Shown here in pieces: positions 31,201 through 38,055 of a stretch of 64,000 nt of DNA. Under the pieces are notes generated by a model that worked only from the letters and a program-made list of their open reading frames with translations, was not told the DNA's origin and did no database searches. The first letter of the stretch is position 1. Each line of letters opens with the position of its first letter. Where the stretch lies: contig NC_079265.1 in assembly GCF_947241705.1 (NCBI RefSeq), forward strand, positions 248,001-312,000. The letters are read 5' to 3'. The DNA comes from Saccharomyces mikatae IFO 1815 (lineage: Eukaryota > Ascomycota > Saccharomycetes > Saccharomycetales > Saccharomycetaceae). The translations under genes were made by a program, and so were the position numbers.

Positions 31201-31896
31201 ATCACTTGTAGTATCGTCCATGTCTTCATCATAAGAGTCTTCATTAACCTCTTTTGAAACATTAATTTTAACTTCGTAGGCGTCACTAATTTCACGAATA
31301 GTTCTACCACCTGAACCAATTATACTGGCTTTGCATTTGGATGGAACCTCAATGACAGAATTGATAGGTTTAGTCAATTTTTTCACTAATTCCCTCTTTG
31401 CTTGGTGAACGTTAGCAGCCACACCAGAAACCAAAAATGTACGAGCATTCTTAGAAAGAGTGGACTCGACAGAGACATCATGGTTTTTCTTTACGGATTG
31501 GACAATACGAGACAATTCAGGTTTAGTGATTGACAACTGAGATTGAAGGTCCAAAGTGAAAGCCTCTTGAATGTTCTTTGAATGCATTCTCTTGGCTCCG
31601 AGTCCCGTTGTCAATGAAGGAGCAGAAGGCGATGGCGAAGGAGAGTTAGATACGGCAGGTTTCATATTTGGGCCCCAGCTAACCTTAACGTTAGCAAAAG
31701 CGGCATTTGAGCCCAAAGAAGGTAAATCCTTCAAAGATGGCAATGGTGTTGGTTTCTTCTCCGACTGAGGATGTTCTTCAGCGGTAGCAGCAATAGTGGA
31801 AGCAGTAGTACTTGGAGAATCAATGGTAGTTACGGTTTCAACGGATTCATTAACAGAGGAAGGGGTAGAGTCAATGGCAGTTTGTTCTTCAGACAT
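28231..31896 (-). CDS. SCP160: Scp160 multi-KH RNA-binding protein (vigilin)
   Basis: A 1221-residue vigilin homologue with about fourteen KH domains. It binds polysomes at the ER and many mRNAs, and affects translation and ploidy control. I can see at least seven KH repeats with an intact GxxG loop: GSGG near 195, GNKG near 640, GSHG near 720, GKNG near 790, GSGG near 870, GPGG near 945 and GPGG near 1175. The other repeats have degenerate loops, as known for this protein. The N-terminal 100 residues are Ser/Thr/Pro-rich and unstructured. One residue shorter than my memory of the S. cerevisiae protein. Confidence 0.96.
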   Translation of the reverse strand: MSEEQTAIDSTPSSVNESVETVTTIDSPSTTASTIAATAEEHPQSEKKPTPLPSLKDLPSLGSNAAFANVKVSWGPNMKPAVSNSPSPSPSAPSLTTGLGAKRMHSKNIQEAFTLDLQSQLSITKPELSRIVQSVKKNHDVSVESTLSKNARTFLVSGVAANVHQAKRELVKKLTKPINSVIEVPSKCKASIIGSGGRTIREISDAYEVKINVSKEVNEDSYDEDMDDTTSDVSLYGDFESVNMAKAKIMAIVKEETKNATIKLVVEDERYLPYVDVSGFVSNDGEEEIKVQLYKKSGDIVISGPRDKAKSTKLSIQDYLKKLASDLAEEKVKIPAKFQFLIDAEELKEKFNVIVTFPSTPSDELVSFVGLRDKVSEAITYARSSSKSYVVESLDISKAHSKNLTHAKNLIMYFTKYSVLKSLEDSHPNVKIALPSIQSLPSAETVTVHISAKSAEANDIKVVRKELISFVNNIPPSETLTATDLDYEMFGASIKHCLLASESSVAFVQFGDYYPNDNTILLVALTEDEDFKPSIEEIQASLKKANESLDSLRTKQNNMETKTYEFPEEVQDSLFKPSSATWKLIMEDISEHEGHLQIKLHTPEENQLTVRGDEKAAKTANQIFESILNSSSNKSKMTVNIPSNSVARIIGNKGSNLQQIREKFACQIDIPNEETNNSAKDKIVEVTLTGLEYNLTHAKKYLAAEAKKWADIITKELIVPLKFHGNMIGSHGTYRNRLQEKYNVFINFPRDNEIVTIRGPSRGVNKAHEELKALLDFEMENGHKMIITVPAEHVPRIIGKNGDNINDIRAEYGVEMDFLQKSSDPKVQETGEVELEITGSRQNIKDVAKRVESIVAEASDFTTEILKIDHKYHKSIVGSGGHTLREIISKAGGEEIRNKSVDIPNADSESKDITVQGPQKFVKIVVEEINKIVKDAENSVSKTLDIPAERKGALIGPGGIVRRQLESEFNINLFVPNKDDPSGKITITGLPENVEKAEKKILNEIIRENFDREVDVPASMYEYVSERGAFIQKLRMDLFVNVRFGNTSKKANKLARAPIEIPVERVRGSTEGENAEKIKFTIEEVGAPASSEEGDITMRLTYEPVDLSSILDDDEKEAKNDTSNDSAKKEEALGTAVKWIEERIAKAPSATYAGYVWGADTRRFNMIVGPGGSNIKKIREAADVVINVPRKSDKVNDVVYIRGTKAGVEKAGEMVLKSLRK

Positions 31897-32550
31897 TGCA
31901 GTTATAATAAAAAGAGGTGGGGGTGGAAGTATATTTTAAGCGTGGTAACCAAAAGACAATAGACAGAGAGTTAGGAAATCAGAATGATTCACCTTAAAAA
32001 TAATGCTAGGAAAAAGACAGCAATTTCGATAGATAATAAAAAGCGCTGTTGTGTACTTAGACGTTCTTTTTCAAAGACGTTTAATTGAAAAACTAACGAT
32101 CAAAGTTTCGAAATAAAGAAACAATGCTTAACCATAGACAAAACCGTGAATAAGCGAGTTTAGTCTTAAATTGTCCGTCGCAAGTTCAGTCTTTAAGAGC
32201 TACGTGGAATTGAAATTGTCGAGCGTCGCCAACAACAATTCGCGAAAATGTGCGAAAATTTTTCAAGCCCGCTGTTAAAAAAAAAAAAAAGTAAATACGT
32301 GTGCTGCTACCACTAAATACCTGTTTAAGGAAAAGCCATGAAAGGGGAGGACACTACATATTGGAAGATATTTATCAAAAGTTTCATCATTGTATAAATA
32401 AATGGGGGTATATAAGGCGGGGTATATAAGTGTACTTGGTGAACAAGGAACTGCTAATTTATGAAGAGCCTTGTTGATCTAAGAACATAGAAACGAACTT
32501 TAAATGAAGGAATAGGAAAGAAGAGTAAGAGAAACTTTTTTCTTGTAAAG
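31897..32550. other. SCP160-PRY1 intergenic region (654 bp)
   Basis: This holds the SCP160 promoter (higher coordinates are upstream for both genes) and the PRY1 3' region. A homopolymer A run lies near 32278-32291. A cluster of three TATA-type octamers, listed separately, lies near the PRY1 end. No open frame of note exists on either strand. Confidence 0.65.
32393..32430 (+). promoter_or_regulatory. Cluster of three TATA-type octamers, 14-bp tandem repeat
   Basis: TATAAATA at 32393-32400 and TATATAAG at 32409-32416 and 32423-32430 each match TATAWAWR only when read on the plus strand. The last two are part of a 14-bp tandem repeat with GGGG before each TATATAAG. An AGGGG pentamer lies near 32344. 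No plus-strand gene follows; transcription from here would run antisense into PRY1. Alternatively, the TATATA cores may serve as the PRY1 polyadenylation efficiency element about 120-140 bp past its stop codon. Function is not established. Confidence 0.45.
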
Positions 32551-33432
32551 TTAAGCTAGAGGCTCAACATTATCGGCGTATTCGCCTTCGTAGTTTCCTG
32601 CAGGGTCATAGCTACAAATAACGTAGTCACCCCATGCACCACCACAGGTTTTGATCCCACAACCAACTTGAGTAGTGGACTTCCAAACGACTTGACTAAA
32701 GTGGCCGGTGTTGCCTGAGAACCCTGGGTTCGAGAAATCGTAGTTGGAAATTTCATTATACCAAGCATCAACGGCACCTGGACCATCATAACCTAAAGCT
32801 AAGTTTTCACCGTATGGGCCACCAGAATGGGTCAAAGTTCCTGAGCAGTCATAGTTGTCAGCGTAATCTTGTGCGTAGGTGGCCAGAGTTTCAGACCAGG
32901 ACAAAGCTGGGGTATCTTTGTGCAATGCTCTCTTCTTGTTGTGTTCAGCCAACACAGAAGAGGCAAAATCTGACAAGTCAGCATTTGAAGAAGATGCGGA
33001 GGTGGTGGAAGCGGCTTGAGAGGTGGTTGTGGTTGCCGCAGCTTTGGAGGAGGTGGGTGCAGAAGCGGTAGTAGTTTTAGGCTGCGATTTCGATGTAGAT
33101 TGAGATGGTACCAACGTGGTAGCTGAATCGGTACTCTTACCCTCAACTTGAGCTAGGTCCTGCAAAACAGATGAGGCCGCGTTAGAACCACTAGAAGCAG
33201 AAGCGATAGGAGGAGCTACCAGAGCAATTGCCGTAGATGTTGGTTTCGCAGTGGAAACAGGAGCTAAGGTTTCGTAAGTGGTGCGAATCTGTCCGTTCTC
33301 GACGTAAACCACGCCTCTCACAGTAACGACAGCAGCATCATGGGCATGTTCAGTGACAGTAACAACAGCAGGAGCGGCAAAGGCGGACGTGGCCAAAGCA
33401 GATGTTAAGATTGATAATTTCGAAAGTTTCAT
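32551..33432 (-). CDS. PRY1: Pry1 secreted CAP-family sterol-binding protein
   Basis: A 293-residue secreted protein of the CAP/SCP/PR-1 family. Pry1 binds and exports cholesteryl acetate and fatty acids in S. cerevisiae. A signal peptide is clear at 1-20 (hydrophobic, ending AFAAPA). A Ser/Thr/Ala-rich spacer covers about 60-150. The CAP domain runs from about 155 to the end, with ALSWSETLATYAQDYA, GPYGENLALGY, GHFSQVVWKST and YVICSYDPAGNY as conserved CAP signatures. Several Cys residues in this domain fit the family's disulfides. PRY3, in tandem just upstream on the same strand, is a paralogue with the same domain at its other end. Confidence 0.95.
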   Translation of the reverse strand: MKLSKLSILTSALATSAFAAPAVVTVTEHAHDAAVVTVRGVVYVENGQIRTTYETLAPVSTAKPTSTAIALVAPPIASASSGSNAASSVLQDLAQVEGKSTDSATTLVPSQSTSKSQPKTTTASAPTSSKAAATTTTSQAASTTSASSSNADLSDFASSVLAEHNKKRALHKDTPALSWSETLATYAQDYADNYDCSGTLTHSGGPYGENLALGYDGPGAVDAWYNEISNYDFSNPGFSGNTGHFSQVVWKSTTQVGCGIKTCGGAWGDYVICSYDPAGNYEGEYADNVEPLA

Positions 33433-34001
33433 GATTGATCAATTACGGTGTGTGTGAAACGAAAAATAATAATATTAAAGAGTGGAAGTGCGAGGAAGCG
33501 GCTTATACAAAAAGAATGAATTAGAATAGCTTACGATGTAGCAATAAACCTCACAGCAGCGACGAGAAATGAAAAGAGAGCCCGATTAAAGTTTCCTTGC
33601 TTGTTTTTTGCACGAAGTAAAGATAAAAATAAGACTGCAAAGAGAGCATAAGATAATACAATTGTGGATTCATTAACAGAAGTGTGTTTATATATCATAT
33701 GATAAGATAGAGAACTTACAAAGTATATAGTTTTAAAGAGGTAGAGTCAATAAGCGCAGGAAGGACACTGGTCCTAGAGTTGCAAACACGCAATAAACGG
33801 ATCCCACTATCGAAAGCGGTAAGAGGTAGTGGATTCGATCGCTCCCCTTCGAGTACGACAGGCAATTTTATCCGCATCAGGAAGTGACTCTATGCGTACA
33901 TATTACCTCTTTGGGTAAAATAATTGCAGTGATTGGCGCGCGGGTGTGGAGGTGTCGCTCGTTTAGGAAAAAAATGCATAATTGGTTGCTCTTCGAGGAG
34001 T
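33433..34001. other. PRY1 promoter / PRY3 3' region (569 bp)
   Basis: This is a purine-rich spacer. An imperfect inverted repeat (ATCCCACTA near 33801 and TAGTGGAT near 33826) and a TGACTC near 33886 are visible, but I do not assign a factor. Short frames near 33880-34070 have no features. No RNA gene was recognised. Confidence 0.5.
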
Positions 34002-36812
34002 CTAGAAGGCGAGTAGAACAGCTACGACGAAAGCGGCAATTGTTTCTGGTAGATTGTTGCACGGGAAAATAAATGGGGATGCTGCAGCGCCTTCGTATGC
34101 AGATAGTTGTGCGGTAGTGGATGTACCGTGTTTAAGTTGAGTGTAGATCGAAGAAGTTGGCTGATGCGAGACGGATCTCTTTGGTTGGGTGGTTGTTGAA
34201 CGACCACGGTTGCTACTAGTTATTCCTGTGCTAACGTCCTGACTAGATGGCTTAGCGTGCGAAGTAGCAGAAGTTTGTTTAGTTGTGGTCGTTGCGGAGG
34301 CTTCGCCTTCGTTTGAAGTCAATTTGACGGGAGCAGTTTCGTTTGGATTTTCTGATGTGGCGACACCGCTAGGTTGAGAAGATATGCCTCTGAAGTTAAT
34401 GGTAGTTGCGGCGTTGACGTCCGCATCGAAGCCGGAAAAGGCAGTGTGATCGTTTTCTAGATAGGTAGTGGTAGTGGTCTTAGAAGGCGGCGTAGTTGCC
34501 TCATTGGTCTGGGTTGTGGCGCCGTTTGAAGTGCTGCAAGAGGTGGTGATTGCGGTAGTGATCATCGCCTCGTCTGTGGGGGAAGCAGTGGAAACGGTGA
34601 AATTAGTGCTTGTACTACAAGAAGCTGTAATGGTGTTGGTTATCAATTCGTTTTTAGTAGTAGTTGAAGTGGAGACGGTGAGGTGGGATTTGCCTGAATA
34701 ATCATCCTTGGAGATACTCGTAGACACGATAACTGTTGTGTTATATGAAGCATTAACACTGGTGGTACTCGAGCTATCTAAAGATGTACTAGTGTGTTTA
34801 GTTGCGTCGGTCAAGCTAACTGAGTTGTTGATAGGATCCAACGATACTGTGGCGCTTGAGCTTGTAGAGTTGTTCACAGAAGAGACCAAGGTAGTAATAA
34901 TTTTAGTAGTGTGTGTAGAGGTTTCGACACTTGAAGTTTCTAAACTTGAAGTTTCACGGCTAATGGAAGTATTTGCAACAGCACTGGAAGCAGAGGCGGG
35001 TATCGATGTGATGGTCGCAGGGGAATGGTTGGACAGGGTGGTGTGTTCGGCAGCAAGACTTGCACTGGAGACCAACACGGAAGCACTCTTAGAAAAGCCG
35101 TTACTGGATCTGAGATCAACAATGCCAGTGGTATGATTTGCGGAACTTGAAGCGGGTGGAGTCACTGACGTCATGTGTGGTGAAGATGTAGTGGTATATT
35201 TAGTGGGCTTGGTGGAGCTACTAGCTGAGCTTGCAGACTCGGCTGTATTGATTGCCTTAGCAGTCTTCAAAGAGGAAGTAAGGGCTTCAGAGGAGCTTTT
35301 GGGGCGTGAATCAGGTCTGGTTGCGTAATGGGCGGCGTTAGTTGCACTGGTAACTAGATCTGTAGGCTCGGAAGCTGAAATTGAGGCCTTCTTGGAGGTG
35401 CTAACATCAGCGGCTCTCGTGGTCATCAGAGATGACGACGAAGCGTACACGGAGGATGTGGTTTTAGCAGAAGATATAGTAGTGTTTGCAAACTTTACAG
35501 AATTAACGGAACTGGAAATGGTGCTCATAGAACTCTTAGTCGAGGTACCACTGGATGAAGCAGCGTCGCTAGACGTGACGCTTGAGGTGGTAGTGCTTGA
35601 GGTGGCAGTGCTTGAGGTGGCAGTGCTTGAGGTGGCAGTGCTTGAGGTAGCAGTGCTTGAGGTGGCAGTGCTTGAGGTGGCAGTGCTTGAGGTGGCAGTG
35701 CTTGAGGTGGCAGTGCTTGAGGTAGCAGTGCTTGAGGTGGCAGTGCTTGAGGTGGCAGTGCTTGAGGTGGCAGTGCTTGAGGTAGCAGTGCTTGAGGTGG
35801 CAGTGCTTGAGGTGGCAGTGCTTGAGGTAGCAGTGCTTGAGGTGGCAGTGCTTGAGGCAGAACTAGAAGATGCACTACTGGAAGAAACACCACTTGAAGC
35901 AGTAGTAGTGGTAGATGAGGCAGCAACGGTAGAGATGGCACTCGAGGAAGTAGCATCAGGTGTAGCAATGGACCTGGTCAGGGAACTTGAAACTGATGAA
36001 CTAGCGAAGGAGGTACCTGCTTCGATCCTACTGGTAAATGCAGCAGATGATGACGCAGTGAGTCTAGTAGATGATGACGCAGTGAGTCTAGTAGATGATG
36101 ACGCAGTGAGTCTAGTAGATGATGACGCAGTGAGTCTAGTAGATGATGACGCAGTGAGTCTAGCAGTCTTTGCGGGGTTTATGGTGGTCGCTACTGGAGA
36201 GCTAGTGGCCTCAGATGATATCAATGTTGTATATCCCTGCGCTACAGCGGGCATGATACTAGATGAAATCGCAGAGATGGTTGTTGGTGCAGCTGAGGAT
36301 GAGGATGAGGACGAAGGGTCAGTGCTTATAAGTGGCTCCACTTCTTCCGCAAACTCGCCCAAGTAGTTTCCAGGAGGGTTATAGGAGCAGACAATATAAT
36401 TGTTCCACGTCTTACCACAATACTTATAACCACATCCGATCTGTGTACTGGACTTCCAGACCACTTGGGTGAAGTGACCCGTGGATTCAGAAAACCCAGG
36501 GTCCGAATAATTGTACTTTTTAATCTCGTTATACCAGGCGTCCACAGCTCCGGTATCAGTGTAGCCAAGGGCAAGGTTCTCACCATATGGGCCATCAGAG
36601 TGCGTCAAGATTCCCGAGCAATCATATTGGTCGGCATATTCCTGCGCATATGTGGCCAGAGTATCTGACCACGTGAGGGGCACCGTGTCAACGTGTAGCG
36701 CCCTGAACTTATTATGTTCGTTCAGGACATCGCTCTCGAAGTTTGGGAACGTGCTTTGCGCTTTGACAGCCACTAGGCAGCCAAGGAGAACTGATATTGG
36801 AAACTCTAGCAT
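34002..36812 (-). CDS. PRY3: Pry3 GPI-type cell-wall CAP protein with expanded Ser/Thr repeats
   Basis: A 936-residue cell-wall protein. The signal peptide is MLEFPISVLLGCLVAVKAQ. A CAP domain follows at about 25-165 with TWSDTLATYAQEYAD, GPYGENLALGY, GHFTQVVWKS and YIVCSYNPPGNY. The rest is a Ser/Thr-rich stalk with two repeat blocks. The C-terminal end is hydrophobic (ETIAAFVVAVLLAF) after small residues, as expected for GPI attachment. The start is the ATG at 36812; the frame is open 25 codons upstream but only to a TTG. The protein is roughly 55 residues longer than the S. cerevisiae Pry3 I remember, and repeat expansion is the likely cause. Ste12-type elements lie 146-166 bp upstream. 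Confidence 0.93.
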   Translation of the reverse strand: MLEFPISVLLGCLVAVKAQSTFPNFESDVLNEHNKFRALHVDTVPLTWSDTLATYAQEYADQYDCSGILTHSDGPYGENLALGYTDTGAVDAWYNEIKKYNYSDPGFSESTGHFTQVVWKSSTQIGCGYKYCGKTWNNYIVCSYNPPGNYLGEFAEEVEPLISTDPSSSSSSSAAPTTISAISSSIMPAVAQGYTTLISSEATSSPVATTINPAKTARLTASSSTRLTASSSTRLTASSSTRLTASSSTRLTASSSAAFTSRIEAGTSFASSSVSSSLTRSIATPDATSSSAISTVAASSTTTTASSGVSSSSASSSSASSTATSSTATSSTATSSTATSSTATSSTATSSTATSSTATSSTATSSTATSSTATSSTATSSTATSSTATSSTATSSTATSSTATSSTTTSSVTSSDAASSSGTSTKSSMSTISSSVNSVKFANTTISSAKTTSSVYASSSSLMTTRAADVSTSKKASISASEPTDLVTSATNAAHYATRPDSRPKSSSEALTSSLKTAKAINTAESASSASSSTKPTKYTTTSSPHMTSVTPPASSSANHTTGIVDLRSSNGFSKSASVLVSSASLAAEHTTLSNHSPATITSIPASASSAVANTSISRETSSLETSSVETSTHTTKIITTLVSSVNNSTSSSATVSLDPINNSVSLTDATKHTSTSLDSSSTTSVNASYNTTVIVSTSISKDDYSGKSHLTVSTSTTTKNELITNTITASCSTSTNFTVSTASPTDEAMITTAITTSCSTSNGATTQTNEATTPPSKTTTTTYLENDHTAFSGFDADVNAATTINFRGISSQPSGVATSENPNETAPVKLTSNEGEASATTTTKQTSATSHAKPSSQDVSTGITSSNRGRSTTTQPKRSVSHQPTSSIYTQLKHGTSTTAQLSAYEGAAASPFIFPCNNLPETIAAFVVAVLLAF
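35581..35850 (-). repeat. 15-bp coding minisatellite in PRY3 (18 units)
   Basis: Eighteen head-to-tail 15-bp units (plus-strand form CTTGAGGTGGCAGTG) encode repeated TATSS on the minus strand. A degenerate nineteenth unit follows. Unit 1 differs by GGTGGTAG, and units 5, 10, 14 and 17 share one silent G-to-A change (GGTAG). The shared variant shows that blocks of several units were duplicated. The unit lacks stop codons in several frames on both strands, which creates long spurious open frames opposite PRY3. Confidence 0.95.
36046..36165 (-). repeat. 24-bp coding minisatellite in PRY3 (5 units)
   Basis: Five 24-bp units encode repeats of RLTASSST in the stalk of Pry3 just after the CAP domain. 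The units are identical except at the end of the last one (TAGCA instead of TAGTA). Near-identity indicates recent expansion or homogenisation. Confidence 0.92.
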
Positions 36813-36957
36813 GAAGGTTTTCGTTTTAAGTTGTTTAGTGTCCCGCGGTGCAGCAATTATAGTTTTATGCCGGTAGGGATGTTGCAACTACCAAAAGGAG
36901 CAAGAGACTAAATTTTAAGAAGTATAGAATGTGTTTTAGGAAATTCCTCGACCCAAC

Positions 36958-36978
36958 TGAAACATAAGCGATGTTTCA
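36958..36978. promoter_or_regulatory. Inverted pair of Ste12 pheromone response elements upstream of PRY3
   Basis: TGAAACA at 36958-36964 and its complement TGTTTCA at 36972-36978 form an inverted repeat with 8-bp arms and a 5-bp spacer. Both match the Ste12 element exactly. They lie 146-166 bp upstream of the PRY3 ATG. In S. cerevisiae, pheromone-activated Ste12 is known to suppress the full-length PRY3 transcript, so a conserved repressive role is likely. Confidence 0.7.
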
Positions 36979-37171
36979 TCGAACCTATATAGCAATTCCA
37001 TTCTTCCGTTGCTGGCTCCCAGTCATGATATTGCTTTTGCTGTTGAATTACGCATGGAAGCCCGCAATATACGAAAGGCAGACACAAGAGAACAAGCACA
37101 CAAAACTAGTACATAGCCTTGCCAGCTACATTACCATGGCATCTGGCTTCATCCCCCTGGAAAGTCCATAA
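36971..37171 (+). CDS. Small open frame with a hydrophobic segment, doubtful
   Basis: A 66-codon ATG-initiated frame with one hydrophobic stretch (LPVMILLLLLNYAW) at about 16-29, so a small single-pass membrane peptide is conceivable. Its ATG lies inside one of the Ste12 elements and it overlaps the PRY3 promoter. I do not recognise it, and chance is the more likely explanation. Confidence 0.15.
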   Translation: MFHRTYIAIPFFRCWLPVMILLLLLNYAWKPAIYERQTQENKHTKLVHSLASYITMASGFIPLESP

Positions 37172-37875
37172 CTGGTCCGTTTCTCTGAACTAGATAATAT
37201 CTATTCTCGAGTGGGCAGGAAAGGTAAACGAAGCGACCTGCAGAACGGCAAGCATAAACACCCAGCCGTCCCGCAGGGAACCAGCCATGTGCAAGAAACG
37301 TCTCGGCCGAACATGGCAACAATAGTGACGCGTTCTTCACATCGTTGAATTATTTTGTCTTATTTTACGTGCCTAAACTTGAGCTTAACTCAACATTACG
37401 GACCCTCTCGGTTAGAGATACTCCTTCTTCTTTTCCGCTTTCCTTATTGGGATTCCGCAGCACAGAATAAAGACCCTAGTGCATCAGAGACACGAGGTCT
37501 GTGAAAAAGTTACTGCACCTTTCTCTTGCACCGATTTTGTAATCGGAACTGCAGTATTATGCTGCAGAGCAGTCCCTGCTCCTAGGCGAGGGAAAGCAAT
37601 TAGCAGATACATGCCAGGGATAGTGTTCAGGGGGGGATACGTGATTACGGCAATTGTAGTTTACAAAATTAGTCGTTCCTTGTTACTGTACGACCGGAAC
37701 TTTACCCAACGAAAAGAAAGGGGGAAAAATCACTAAGTGCATATGGTTGCTAGTCACTTATGGTACTTGTGCATCACTGCTCGGAGAAAAGTCAGTGATA
37801 TAAATCCGGCCTGTATATATGCGTGTGCCTTCAAATACTAGATTTTTTCGTGGAGAACGATAAGCAGAACTTTTG

Positions 37876-37883
37876 TTACCCGT
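37876..37883 (+). promoter_or_regulatory. Reb1 site of NET1
   Basis: TTACCCGT matches the Reb1 consensus TTACCCGK. It is about 175 bp upstream of the NET1 ATG, followed by a T-rich tract, the usual arrangement for a nucleosome-depleted yeast promoter. Confidence 0.6.
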
Positions 37884-38055
37884 TTTTTGCTTGTTTTTGC
37901 TTTTCTTGTTTTTCTTGGTAAGCGTCAATAAACTGATCTAAATAGTAAATGAAGAGTTAGGTATAGTGATATATAGGTACAAGCTAATCGAATGACCTAG
38001 TGTTGCTTCGCCTGAAACAGAGAGAAGTCGATTATTGTACACCGTGCCTCCTTCC

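Larger units (their letters stand above)
36813..38055. other. PRY3/NET1 divergent intergenic region (1243 bp)
   Basis: The longest gene-free stretch in the window. It contains the Ste12-type elements of PRY3, a Reb1 site near NET1, a short perfect hairpin (GAGCAG and CTGCTC with a 3-base loop near 37567-37581) and a G run near 37630. The S. cerevisiae interval is annotated with ICS3 and two very small ORFs. Here the only ATG-initiated frame above 60 codons that I see is a 66-codon plus-strand frame, listed separately. The longer frames on either strand begin at GTG. Confidence 0.6.

Noticed and set aside
33795-33835. An imperfect inverted repeat in the PRY1 promoter, considered as a tRNA or LTR remnant
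   Set aside because: The stem is short with a bulge, no box A or box B is present, and there is no Ty delta end sequence.
34708-35136. A 142-codon plus-strand frame opposite PRY3
   Set aside because: It is a shadow of the Ser/Thr-rich PRY3 codons; amino acid content is a simple Val/Leu/Glu complement and there is no domain.
35392-36366. A 324-codon plus-strand open frame with a VLEVA repeat opposite PRY3
   Set aside because: It is the complement of the PRY3 15-bp minisatellite, whose unit has no stop codon in this frame. It has no recognisable domain and starts inside the PRY3 stalk.
37149-37340. A 63-codon minus-strand frame considered as ICS3
   Set aside because: Its first codon is GTG, and an in-frame stop lies four codons upstream with no ATG between. 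I cannot align it with a known protein.
37479-37736. An 85-codon plus-strand frame upstream of NET1
   Set aside because: It starts at GTG. The first in-frame ATG at 37611 leaves only 41 codons without features.
38013-38019. An isolated TGAAACA before NET1 (and others at 60190 and near 62787)
   Set aside because: Single Ste12-type heptamers occur by chance at this frequency. Without a paired site or a mating-related gene they are not called.
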